Below, in pieces: positions 30,721-38,501 of a DNA stretch of 41,745 bases (its first letter is position 1; every line of letters begins with the position of its first letter). The position numbers and the translations under genes were made by a program. The notes below the pieces were generated by a model. That model had not been told where the DNA came from, did not search any database, and saw only the letters and a list, made by a program, of their open reading frames with translations. Source of the DNA: a virus. Where the stretch lies: positions 1-41,745 of IMG/VR virus record IMGVR_UViG_3300037258_000377, one strand, 5' to 3'.

Positions 30721-30909
30721 TTTTCCCTTGTTGCGCTCCGCGCCGGTGAAGGCCTGGACGCGCGCGGGCCTCGGCACATCGACGCGGATTTCCTGCGCCT
30801 TGCCGGAGCTGATCAAATCGTTGCCGTAGGAATTCTCGGCGGTGAAGTTCTGGCCGTTCCGGATCATGCCGTATCGGCTCTTGAAGGTGCGAGTCGCCCT
30901 TAATTGCAT
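30571..30909 (-). CDS. Small protein downstream of the capsid gene (112 aa)
   Basis: MQLRATRTFKSRYGMIRNGQ, N-F-T-A-E-N-S-Y-G-N-D-L-I-S-S-G-K-A-Q-E: a short beta/alpha N-terminal domain of a kind often encoded just after the major capsid gene in HK97-type phages. After residue 60 it becomes a low-complexity Pro/Arg tail, which is the region read in two frames. Residues 61-63 (K-G-K) carry the slippery heptamer. Function unknown; the fused form is described separately. Confidence 0.65.
   Translation of the reverse strand: MQLRATRTFKSRYGMIRNGQNFTAENSYGNDLISSGKAQEIRVDVPRPARVQAFTGAERNKGKDEPEIPPDPANQNSADLKDDGQARPSALSRVGRALRRRTRTTAEDEPKP
30721..30727 (-). promoter_or_regulatory. Candidate -1 slippery heptamer G-GGA-AAA
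   Basis: In frame for codons AAG GGA AAA (residues 61-63 of the 112-aa protein), the heptamer fits X-XXY-YYZ, the same type as lambda's G-GGA-AAG. The -1 frame stays open for 51 codons into the downstream transferase-like gene. Confidence 0.65.
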
Positions 30910-30933
30910 TGCGTTAAATCCTCGTGGAAGTTG

Positions 30934-30975
30934 CCCCTCCCGACGCGGCCCGTATTTCCGCGCCGAGAGGGGGCT
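30934..30975 (-). promoter_or_regulatory. Long hairpin downstream of the capsid gene
   Basis: On the minus strand, GCCCCCTCTCG-GCGCGG, loop AAATACGGG, CCGCGT-CGGGAGGGGC: about 16 pairs with one bulge and two G-T pairs. It lies 15 bases after the capsid stop and 25 before the next start. No T-run follows, so it may be a stabiliser, processing site or attenuator rather than a full terminator. Confidence 0.75.
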
Positions 30976-30989
30976 CCCAAAATTCCCTA

Positions 30990-32351
30990 TCAGGCCGTAT
31001 CGCTAGAGCCCGCGGGGAAGCTTCCGTAGATGATCGCGGCAGGCCGCGTCACCGCCAACGCCAGGCGCTCCTCGCACAGAATCGTAACGAGGTTCTGGAT
31101 GAAATTGGTCCCGGTCTCGGTCGAGACGAGGATCTGCGCCTGCTCGCGATCGAAGATCATCGCGGCCAATTGGAACGCACCGACCAGGAAGTCGCCGGTG
31201 TTCATCGTGTAGCCCACGACCACAGGCACGCCCCAGAGCATCGGGGGAGTGGACTGGGAGGCGGACGCCAGGATGTACCGACCGAACTTGTCCTTGGTGA
31301 GCTCCAAGGCATGCCAGTCGATCGGCGAGAGTACGATGCCGGTGGTCGGGTAGAACGCCAACTGCACCTGCAACATCGCGTGGCGGATCACATCGATTCG
31401 GGTATCGTCCGCCTTCGCGTACGCATCCGAATAGGCGGTCGCCTGCGGCACGAGGCCGTTGATGTTGTCGCCCACGCCGTCGCCGAACAGCAATTGCTCT
31501 TCCTCGGCGTACTTGAGGCCCCACGAGAGGCGCGCATCGATCAGCGTCGCCAACTGTTTGAAGTCGGCGAGAATTTGCTTCGAGGCCTGAATCCAGTGAG
31601 CGATCGTCGACACGGCAACGTTCATGCGCTCGTACGTGATGTTGGACTGGGGCTTCGTCGCACCCTCCGACACCACCGCGGCATTGTTGGTGAACACCAA
31701 CTCCCGCACCCACTCGATCAGGTTCGTCTCGGTCGTGCCCTTCGCGAGCAAGTCCCGAACGGTCAGCGGCATGAAAGGCGGGATCACCGGAGTCGGCAGA
31801 AACTCGGGGAACGCACCACCGCCGCCCGATAGCGGCTGGCTGCCGATCGGCGCATAGGTGGTCTTGAACTTGTAGGGCGCCGACTGGCGCTTCAAGGTCG
31901 GACCCTGCGCGGCGAATGCCTTCCACTCATCGGACTCGATGAACCGATCGCCGAGCGATTTCAACTTCTCCGCACCGAAGCCGCCCTTGCCCAGAGTCAA
32001 AATGCGCTGCTCCAGAGCGAGAATCCGGGCGTCGGATTTTTCTTTCTCCGCCTGATAATCGGCGACCTTCTTGGCGCCCTCGGTGTTGAGCGTGGCGACC
32101 GCGGTCTTGGTGCCTTCCTGGATCGCGCCGAAGGTTTTCAGATCCTCTTCGATCTTTTTGTGGACCTTCGCTACTTCCTCGAAATGCGCCTTGAGCGCGG
32201 TGGCGACGGCGGACTTGATCTTTTCATCGTCCTCGCCTTCGCGAGCGAGCTGCACCACGCCTTCGTGCATGTAGCCCTCGTTGAACAGGACGCGGCTGGT
32301 CGCCATATCGATGACGCCGCGGGTGATGATGAACCGTGAGGCTCGTGACAT
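30990..32351 (-). CDS. HK97-type major capsid protein (453 aa)
   Basis: SD AAGGAG about 9 bases before ATG 32351. Residues about 30-130 are a charged coiled coil (the delta/scaffold domain, K-I-E-E-D-L-K, Y-Q-A-E-K-E-K-S-D-A-R); the rest is the HK97 fold, with P-P-F-M-P-L-T-V-R-D-L-L, E-W-V-R-E-L-V-F, A-H-W-I-Q-A-S-K-Q-I-L-A-D and W-G-V-P-V-V-V-G-Y. The prohead protease next door should remove the delta domain. The start could also be the Met at residue 16. Confidence 0.93.
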   Translation of the reverse strand: MSRASRFIITRGVIDMATSRVLFNEGYMHEGVVQLAREGEDDEKIKSAVATALKAHFEEVAKVHKKIEEDLKTFGAIQEGTKTAVATLNTEGAKKVADYQAEKEKSDARILALEQRILTLGKGGFGAEKLKSLGDRFIESDEWKAFAAQGPTLKRQSAPYKFKTTYAPIGSQPLSGGGGAFPEFLPTPVIPPFMPLTVRDLLAKGTTETNLIEWVRELVFTNNAAVVSEGATKPQSNITYERMNVAVSTIAHWIQASKQILADFKQLATLIDARLSWGLKYAEEEQLLFGDGVGDNINGLVPQATAYSDAYAKADDTRIDVIRHAMLQVQLAFYPTTGIVLSPIDWHALELTKDKFGRYILASASQSTPPMLWGVPVVVGYTMNTGDFLVGAFQLAAMIFDREQAQILVSTETGTNFIQNLVTILCEERLALAVTRPAAIIYGSFPAGSSDTA

Positions 32352-32363
32352 TTTGCAAGCTCC

Positions 32364-33041
32364 TTAAGCTGCGGGGTTAAAACTGGAAATGAATTCCGCG
32401 ATCGACTCAATGCGGTTGTCCGCATCCTTCTCGTCATCAGCCTCACGCTGTCCGAGCAACTTCGCCAGGCCGTGGCTCGCGATCGCCTTGGCCTGGGAAC
32501 GCGAGAAGCCTGCATCGCGCAGGTGCTCCTCGAATTGGGAGAGCGTCGGGAGTGCCCCGTCGCCCAAAATAGATTTGATCGCCGTGACCGATGCCTCGAC
32601 GTTTGCCGGGAAGGTGACGATCGAGCCTTCCCATAGATCGAGCTTCGTGAGCTGATTCACGTTGGTTTTGCCGTCGTAGCTTTCCTCATCGACGTTATAC
32701 CCGATCGACTGGCCGCGGATCACCTTCGCCTTGAGCAAGGTGTGGGCGATCTTCGCCTGCGGGATGTCATCGACGAGGAGCTGGCCCTCGACGTAGAGGC
32801 CCTTGTCGTCCTGGCTCATCTTGGTGTACGGACCCAAGGGTTGCGTCGAGTCGTGCTGCCAGAGCACGGGCGGCATCGCGCCTTTTTTCGACCAGGCATC
32901 GAGCGTGTCCGTGAAGGCGCCCGGCATCACGACATCGCGATACGAATCGGCGTTACCGAACACCGAGAGGTAGCCCGAGAATTCGCCCGACTTCTCGATC
33001 GCCTTGATGGTGAAGGGGACGTTGCGGTGTTTGAGTTTCAT
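32364..33041 (-). CDS. HK97-family prohead protease (225 aa)
   Basis: MKLKHRNVPFTIKAIEKSGE, F-S-G-Y-L-S-V-F-G-N, D-V-V-M-P-G-A-F near 37-43, L-W-Q-H-D with His 63, and V-I-R-G-Q-S-I-G-Y with Ser 112 are the U35 protease pattern (the His-Ser pair). It cleaves the capsid scaffold domain during maturation. The C-terminal 60 residues are helical and charged, perhaps a scaffold anchor. Located between portal and capsid as usual. Confidence 0.93.
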   Translation of the reverse strand: MKLKHRNVPFTIKAIEKSGEFSGYLSVFGNADSYRDVVMPGAFTDTLDAWSKKGAMPPVLWQHDSTQPLGPYTKMSQDDKGLYVEGQLLVDDIPQAKIAHTLLKAKVIRGQSIGYNVDEESYDGKTNVNQLTKLDLWEGSIVTFPANVEASVTAIKSILGDGALPTLSQFEEHLRDAGFSRSQAKAIASHGLAKLLGQREADDEKDADNRIESIAEFISSFNPAA

Positions 33042-33053
33042 GGGCCTGGGTCC

Positions 33054-34481
33054 TCAATGCGTGAGAAAACTGCCGTTCGCTTTCGGCGGCGGCGGTACGG
33101 CGGGCGGCTGAGCTCCGGGCGCCGCCGGCGGCTGACCCGGGAGCCCCTGCCCCGGCGGGGCGGGATGCGTTGGCTGGCCGCCGAGCTCCTCGAGCTTATC
33201 GAGCGGCACGAGGTTCGATTGGACGGTCAGCGTGTCGCCGCCATCCATCGGACCGAGATCCTCCTTCTCGCGGATTTCGTTCCGCGTCATCCAACCGTTC
33301 TGGCTCGCCGAGGCGTAGAGCGCCGAACGGGCCGCTTGATCGGCCGCGGTCAAATCGTCGAGGTCGATCGTCACAAAAAACTTGGCTTGCTGCCCCGGCT
33401 GCAAGAGCTGCTTGCCGCAGGCCTGCTCGATCCGCCGCACGTAGGGGCGAAGCGAGAGGGCCTGCCAGCCGAGAAGGAGCTGCTCGATCCCGGTGCCCCA
33501 GGCCGTGACGCCCTGGGCCGCATGACCGACGAGCACCGGCGGGACGCCGAACCACCGGCACACATCCTCGACCGCGTACTGGCGGCTCGCGAGCATCTCG
33601 ACATCCTGCGGCTTCATCGTCACCGGCGAGAAGGTGAGGCCGCCCTCGAGCACCATCATGCCGCCCGAGTCAGGGCCGCCCACGTTGAACGCGGCAAGCG
33701 AGTCGCGGAGCATGGTGCGCTGCTCGACCTTGAGGTACTTGTCCGATTGGATGAAGCCACCCGCCTTCATGCCGTTGCGGAAAGTATCGCTGGTCGACTC
33801 ATCGATCGCCTGCGCGATGCCGAAAGAATTTCGCGCGTATTGGATCACCGAGAGGCCCACGAGACCATCGAGGGTGCGACCCTTGACGTGAAACACCTGC
33901 TCGGCACCATAGTCGGCGGAACCCAAGGGCGAGTAATACCGATAGCGAATATTCCCCGGCGGGCTCGCGTCGGGCGAGAAGGCGATCGGCTGGCGGTACG
34001 GGACGATGTACTCCGGCCGGATCGGCTCGAGCGCAATCACATCGCCATTCACGTTTCGAGTCTGGAGCGAGATGCCATTGCCCCACAGCAAATCGCTCGC
34101 GACGGTGAAGGCCCAGAACTCGCAGGCCGACATTTGGGCGTTGGGCGAGAGCCCGAGGACGTTGAACAGCGGCTCGCCCCACGCCGGCGCCCCGAACTTG
34201 ACCTTGCCACTCGATCGCTTGTTGAGCACGAAGGGCAGGGTCGAGATCGTGTCGGTGATCAGCCAAATGCAGGCCCAGGCCGCGGCGATCGAGAGCGTGG
34301 TGTTGGGCGAGACCAGGCGCCCGGTATCCGAGCGCACGACGTTGATCGGCGGCTTCGCCTGACCGCCGGACGCCACCGGGTAGAAGCCGCCGGGCGTTCC
34401 CGGCGAGCCGTAGTCCCAGAGCGAGTTGAAAAACTCCGCCGTCTTTCGCAGCATCGGCATCCGCGGCAGTTTCAGCTTCAT
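33054..34481 (-). CDS. HK97-type portal protein (475 aa)
   Basis: Forms the DNA entry ring of the head. Features: A-A-A-W-A-C-I-W-L-I-T-D-T-I-S-T-L-P, H-V-K-G-R-T-L-D-G-L-V-G-L-S-V-I-Q-Y-A-R, and D-V-C-R-W-F-G-V-P-P-V-L-V-G then G-I-E-Q-L-L-L-G-W, all diagnostic for the Phage_portal family. A Pro-rich C-terminal tail (about 440-470) is outside the fold. ATG 34481 overlaps the terminase stop. Confidence 0.95.
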   Translation of the reverse strand: MKLKLPRMPMLRKTAEFFNSLWDYGSPGTPGGFYPVASGGQAKPPINVVRSDTGRLVSPNTTLSIAAAWACIWLITDTISTLPFVLNKRSSGKVKFGAPAWGEPLFNVLGLSPNAQMSACEFWAFTVASDLLWGNGISLQTRNVNGDVIALEPIRPEYIVPYRQPIAFSPDASPPGNIRYRYYSPLGSADYGAEQVFHVKGRTLDGLVGLSVIQYARNSFGIAQAIDESTSDTFRNGMKAGGFIQSDKYLKVEQRTMLRDSLAAFNVGGPDSGGMMVLEGGLTFSPVTMKPQDVEMLASRQYAVEDVCRWFGVPPVLVGHAAQGVTAWGTGIEQLLLGWQALSLRPYVRRIEQACGKQLLQPGQQAKFFVTIDLDDLTAADQAARSALYASASQNGWMTRNEIREKEDLGPMDGGDTLTVQSNLVPLDKLEELGGQPTHPAPPGQGLPGQPPAAPGAQPPAVPPPPKANGSFLTH

Positions 34482-36262
34482 GCCCGCACCGGGTTTGAGA
34501 AAAACGCGGCGGCATCGCCCTCATCATCGTCGGGGAGCGCCGCGCAGCCGAAGGCCATGAAGAGCGCGCAGGCGCCGTCGATCTTGTCGGGCGAACGGGC
34601 CTTGTTGGGCTTCACGTTCATGTTGGAATCGTAGGACGGCACCACGTTCGCCATGTGCCAGGTGAGCACCGGATCGCCGCCGTGGCGCAAATGCCCATTG
34701 AGGTAGGCCTCCTCGCAGAGTTTCATCGCCGGGGTGTAGCTGCGGGGTCCTTGGATGAATTGCATGAGGCCGTGCGGGTCCTCGGGGGTGGCGGCATCGA
34801 CGCCCTCATCGATCAAATTGTTGACGAGGTGCGCCGCGTTCCACGGATCGTAGGCTATTCGGCGCGGGGAAAAGCGCCTTATATCGAGAAGCATGTCGCG
34901 CAAAATGATGTTGTAGTCAATCGTTGCTCCCTCGCACTGTGAGACCAATCCAGTCTCGACCCACCCTGCGTAGTTGACTGACTTTCGCTCTGTACGGTGA
35001 GCGACCGCCTCGGCTGGCACCCAAAAACGGCCCCAAGTGTAGTAGGTTTTCTCGATAAGCCAAAGGAGCCGCCATGCCGCCATGTCGGTGGTGGAGGCCA
35101 AATCGAAGCCCGCCCAGCACGCCGCGCCCTCCATATGCTTCAACTCGAAGCCGCCGGCGCAGCGCCGCCACTTGGTCAGATTCGTCCAGCTCGAGGCGGC
35201 CGATGCGCGGCGATTCAGGCGCTTGATGCGAAACTCCGAGAGCGCGCCCGGCATGTTTTTCGCCTCGATCGCCATCTTTCGGATCTCCCGGATGATGATC
35301 GGATTGACCTCCATCAGCGGGTTCGCTTTGATCCACTTCGATTCGTCGAAGTCGCTATCCTCCTCGTCGATGGCATAAATGAGGGCAAGCACATGGTCCG
35401 CCTTGACCACGCGATTAAGAATATTCTCGGCGAAAGCGCGCAGCTCCGCCCACGGCCCCGGGCTCTCGTACCCCTCGGTGGTGGTGTAGAGGAAGAGCGG
35501 CGAGACCCGACCACCCGCAGCCGAGCGGAGCACATCGAGCAAATCGCGCGTCTTATGGGCGTGGATCTCGTCAAGCGAGACGTGCGACGGATTGAGGCCA
35601 TCTTGGGTCGACGCCTTCGAGTTGATCGGCTTGAACACCCCGCCGATCTCGTACCTCACCACGGAGGAGACGAAGGCCTCCAGGTCAAACTCATCGCGCA
35701 GCTCCGGAAGCGCCTCCACCATTCGCTTGGCGACATTGAATACGATGCGCGCCTGGCTGCCCGTGGTCGCCGCCGAGAGCACCTGAGCGCCGGTCTCGTT
35801 CTCGAAGCAAAGGCAATAGATCATGATCGCGGCGGCCAAGGTGGATTTGGCGTTCTTGCGGGCGACGGCGAAAAGCCCGGTGGTGAATCGGCGGGTGCCG
35901 TCGTGGCTCCGGAAGCCGAAGAGTTGCACCACGAAGAAAACGTGCGAGGCGTGGAGCGTTAGATTGGGCGAATCCCATTTGCCCTCGACGTGCGGCAACT
36001 GCTCGATGAAGGCGCAGGCCCGATTGGCTTGCGCCGGCGAGAATTCAAAGGGCGGGGATTTCGCCTGCGAGCGTTTCAAGTCCGCGATGAAGCGGCGCGC
36101 GGCGCAGCGCACCCAATGACCGAATTTCCGATTGCGTTTATCGGCGATCGCCTCTTCCGCGTAGGCAATCGCGATCAGCACATAGTCGGTCTCAATCGAT
36201 CTTGAGCTCTCGGAGCCGCCCGAACGCGGACTTGGTTTTCTTTTTGCCAGAGACTTTGACAC
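34478..36262 (-). CDS. terL: Terminase large subunit (about 594 aa)
   Basis: The packaging motor. ATPase: F-A-V-A-R-K-N-A-K-S-T Walker A type P-loop (about 140), Walker B L-D-E-I-H-A-H-K. Nuclease: A-G-F-D-L-A-S-T-T-D, I-A-Y-D-P-W-N-A, and K-I-D-G-A-C-A-L near the end. The start is unclear: GTG 36262 (VSKSLAKRKP) has GAGGA upstream but overlaps the small subunit gene by 71 bases; GTG 36181 would drop the conserved D-Y motif before it. I prefer 36262. Confidence 0.93.
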   Translation of the reverse strand: MSKSLAKRKPSPRSGGSESSRSIETDYVLIAIAYAEEAIADKRNRKFGHWVRCAARRFIADLKRSQAKSPPFEFSPAQANRACAFIEQLPHVEGKWDSPNLTLHASHVFFVVQLFGFRSHDGTRRFTTGLFAVARKNAKSTLAAAIMIYCLCFENETGAQVLSAATTGSQARIVFNVAKRMVEALPELRDEFDLEAFVSSVVRYEIGGVFKPINSKASTQDGLNPSHVSLDEIHAHKTRDLLDVLRSAAGGRVSPLFLYTTTEGYESPGPWAELRAFAENILNRVVKADHVLALIYAIDEEDSDFDESKWIKANPLMEVNPIIIREIRKMAIEAKNMPGALSEFRIKRLNRRASAASSWTNLTKWRRCAGGFELKHMEGAACWAGFDLASTTDMAAWRLLWLIEKTYYTWGRFWVPAEAVAHRTERKSVNYAGWVETGLVSQCEGATIDYNIILRDMLLDIRRFSPRRIAYDPWNAAHLVNNLIDEGVDAATPEDPHGLMQFIQGPRSYTPAMKLCEEAYLNGHLRHGGDPVLTWHMANVVPSYDSNMNVKPNKARSPDKIDGACALFMAFGCAALPDDDEGDAAAFFSNPVRA

Positions 36263-36659
36263 GGGTCCTCGCAGCGGGTGAGAAGCCGAGCTCGTCGGCG
36301 GCCTGGCGCATCTCCTTCGCCATATCGATGCGAACATTCAGGAAGGGGTTGCGCATGAAGCCGCCGCCGCCTGGCTGATTGACCACGGAGCCCGTCTCGC
36401 CGACGCGCCGGTTGGCATCCTCCCAGGTCTCCTTCGCGGCGCAGAATCGCTCGAGGACGTTGGTGTCGAGCTTTTTCAGTAAGCCGGCCGGCGCATCATG
36501 GATGCACTTCGCCCAGATTTGTTTTTGCCGGTCCGTGAGATGGTCCGGTGCCTCGAACAGATCGCCATCGGGCTCCGGCTCATCGACCGGCAACGGCCGG
36601 TGGCCCGGGTTTCCGGCGAGCAATTTCAAGTGAGTCGGTTTCGGTCGAGGCCCTGGCAC
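36192..36659 (-). CDS. terS: Terminase small subunit, P27 family (155 aa)
   Basis: MPGPRPKPTHLKLLAGNPGH is the standard P27-family start. Then a helix around L-T-D-R-Q-K-Q-I-W, L-E-R-F-C-A-A-K-E-T-W and N-P-F-L-N-V-R-I-D-M-A-K-E-M-R-Q-A-A-D-E-L-G-F-S-P-A-A-R, as expected. It recognises the packaging start site and works with the large subunit. The C-terminal tail is Lys/Arg-rich. Confidence 0.93.
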   Translation of the reverse strand: MPGPRPKPTHLKLLAGNPGHRPLPVDEPEPDGDLFEAPDHLTDRQKQIWAKCIHDAPAGLLKKLDTNVLERFCAAKETWEDANRRVGETGSVVNQPGGGGFMRNPFLNVRIDMAKEMRQAADELGFSPAARTRVKVSGKKKTKSAFGRLRELKID

Positions 36660-36674
36660 GGGCTCGATTCTGCC

Positions 36675-37109
36675 TCAACTCGTGTGCAACCGGCGCAGGA
36701 ATTCCTCGAGCGTGGGCGCAAGGTCACAGTGCGCCCAGAGCTCGGGCCGTTCATTTCGACCGAAGTAGGCGAGCGGTGGGCGGTCCAAAATCGAGAGCCA
36801 CTCTGCCATCGGCTCACCGTTTTGCCAGCGCGAATACCAGCCCACGGCGCAAATCCGCGCGACCACGAAACGCTCGTACATCATGAGCCATGCGGCGAAG
36901 CGATCGGCCGCCGGTGTCCGGAGGAGGAGATCCGTATCGATCGAATAGCGAAAGCGCGGCTCCTGATCCATCACCGCCATCATGATCCCGGTGCCGGCGG
37001 CAACCAGAAGCCAGTTGCCGCGGTGGAATCCCCAATCGATGCAGGTGATGCCGTAGCGGCGATTGGTCGCCTCGCGATAGAAGCTTGGTGCCGCCGGCGG
37101 GGGTTTCAC
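36675..37109 (-). CDS. Hypothetical protein between terminase and zinc-ribbon genes (144 aa)
   Basis: GTG 37109 overlaps the previous stop (GTGA). Trp/Arg-rich and compact: T-C-I-D-W-G-F-H-R-G-N-W-L-L-V-A, W-L-M-M-Y-E-R-F-V-V-A-R-I-C-A-V-G-W-Y-S-R-W. A weak D-x-D (I-D-T-D) occurs near residue 57. The many aromatic residues suggest a ligand-binding enzyme or a host-encoded-like fold, but I cannot name a family. Confidence 0.65.
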   Translation of the reverse strand: MKPPPAAPSFYREATNRRYGITCIDWGFHRGNWLLVAAGTGIMMAVMDQEPRFRYSIDTDLLLRTPAADRFAAWLMMYERFVVARICAVGWYSRWQNGEPMAEWLSILDRPPLAYFGRNERPELWAHCDLAPTLEEFLRRLHTS

Positions 37110-37330
37110 TTTGAATCGAGTGGTTTGGCCCACCAAGCGAAGCCACAACCGCCGACGCAAGTCAGTCTGATTTGATTGAGCGAAGGCTCCCACACCATGT
37201 TAGCCATCGGTACGCCGCACTTCGGGCACCTCCTCTCGATGCCACCGCCGAACGGGTATCCACCGTTGAGCTTTCGCGGCGGGGGTTTCCCGAACATTCT
37301 TAGCGATCTCTCAAAGGTCATTCCCCGCAT
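37106..37330 (-). CDS. Zinc-ribbon protein (74 aa)
   Basis: ATG 37330 has GGAGGAGG upstream. C-P-K-C-G (about 35-39) and C-V-G-G-C-G (about 58-63) form a classic zinc ribbon with W-E-P-S-L-N between. It overlaps the 144-aa gene by GTGA, so the two are probably co-expressed. Role unknown; DNA binding is possible. Confidence 0.7.
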   Translation of the reverse strand: MRGMTFERSLRMFGKPPPRKLNGGYPFGGGIERRCPKCGVPMANMVWEPSLNQIRLTCVGGCGFAWWAKPLDSK

Positions 37331-37352
37331 CTCTCGATTCCTCCTCCGCTGA

Positions 37353-38501
37353 TCAGGTGGACCAAGAATGCAGCCGATCAGCGTCCTCGGTCGGCATCGG
37401 CGAGCCCACGTACTCGAAGCTCGCCGTCATTCGATTCGAGGCGCGACTGTGCGCGAGCTGCGCGGCGAAGCGCCCGGTATCGGGGGCAGTCGTGCCAGGC
37501 GCTCGAATCATCCACCAGTCGGCAGAACGGATGGCACTCGCGATCTCGGCAGGATGGCCCGTATTCCTGAAAACCCGAAGCCCAAGACCGGCCCACATCG
37601 AGGCGAGGTACGTGATGAGCGTCGAGCCAATCCCCAACCCTTGAAAGTCGGGCAGACAAACGGATCGATGCCCGCGCACCGCTTTCCGCGAATCTTTGAG
37701 CTTGCCGAAAAAGGGCAGGTACGAGTGGAAGGCGACAGGCCGTCCGTCGAGAAAGGCGCAGAAACATGCGGCGCTCCGATTGAGCTCGGCGCTCAGATAG
37801 TGATGGTGGGAGAAGATTTTCCAGGCCGAATGCGGGACGCGGGAGATTTGGAGCTCGAGGGTGGGCCTTCGCCGAAGAGACCTCCACTCGAAGCGATTCT
37901 CGGAAGGCTCGTACACCCAGTCGGGTTGGAGCCACTCGTCGATATCGTAGTGGCAGGAGACGGCGACCAATTTCGATGCGCGCCGGCGCACCGTCTTAGC
38001 GATCGCGGAGCTTCCGATCTGCGCGACGCGCCGGTCGACGACAGACGTAAATTCGTCGATCACCGCGAGTGCCGGGAGCTCCGCCATCGCCCGCGCAATC
38101 GTCGCTCGGAATTGCTCGCCATTCGAGAGGACCGAAAACGGCCTGAGCCATGACGGCGGCGAGGAGAAGCCCACCGAGTTTAGGAGGCTCGTGATGTCCT
38201 TGATCGACATCTCGGCCGGGAAATCGTCCACCAAGGCTGAGTCGGACCGCCATTGAAAACCTCGCACGTATTCTGCCGACCAAAGTTCCCGCGCGATGGT
38301 GGACTTGCCCGAGCCCGAAGGGCCGACGATGAGCCCGACGTTCCAATCGCGATCGTCGATTGGAAGCTCGACCTCCCATGACACCGCGGACTTCTCCGCC
38401 GGCGGCACGTCGAAAATTCCCTCGAGCTGCATCACCCGACCCGTCCGATTGATCGGCGTCGAGACGGAGATCCGCCGCTTTAGCGCACCAGTGCTCGACA
38501 T
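37353..38501 (-). CDS. ABC-type ATPase fused to a GNAT acetyltransferase domain (382 aa)
   Basis: Start MSSTGALKRRISVSTPINRT at 38501. ABC part: Walker A G-P-S-G-S-G-K-S-T (60-68), signature L-S-N-G-E-Q (125-130), Walker B L-A-V-I-D-E (145-150), H-loop S-C-H-Y-D (182-186). No membrane segments, so it is a soluble ATPase, not a transporter. GNAT part: H-H-H-Y-L-S-A-E-L-N, V-A-F-H-S-Y-L-P-F, and Q-G-L-G-I-G (287-292), the acetyl-CoA-binding motif. Phage ABC::GNAT proteins of this form exist; Mu Mom, a DNA-modifying protein, is also GNAT-like. It follows a ParB-like gene with a 22-base overlap. Confidence 0.85.
   Translation of the reverse strand: MSSTGALKRRISVSTPINRTGRVMQLEGIFDVPPAEKSAVSWEVELPIDDRDWNVGLIVGPSGSGKSTIARELWSAEYVRGFQWRSDSALVDDFPAEMSIKDITSLLNSVGFSSPPSWLRPFSVLSNGEQFRATIARAMAELPALAVIDEFTSVVDRRVAQIGSSAIAKTVRRRASKLVAVSCHYDIDEWLQPDWVYEPSENRFEWRSLRRRPTLELQISRVPHSAWKIFSHHHYLSAELNRSAACFCAFLDGRPVAFHSYLPFFGKLKDSRKAVRGHRSVCLPDFQGLGIGSTLITYLASMWAGLGLRVFRNTGHPAEIASAIRSADWWMIRAPGTTAPDTGRFAAQLAHSRASNRMTASFEYVGSPMPTEDADRLHSWST

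Noticed and set aside
32742-34634. A 630-codon open frame on the + strand over the portal and protease genes
   Set aside because: It overlaps two certain genes on the other strand, is Arg/His/Glu-rich in the manner of reverse-complement shadows in GC-rich DNA, and has no recognisable motif.
34997-35962. A 321-codon + strand frame over the terminase large subunit
   Set aside because: It is a shadow of the terminase gene with biased composition; no start signal or motif.
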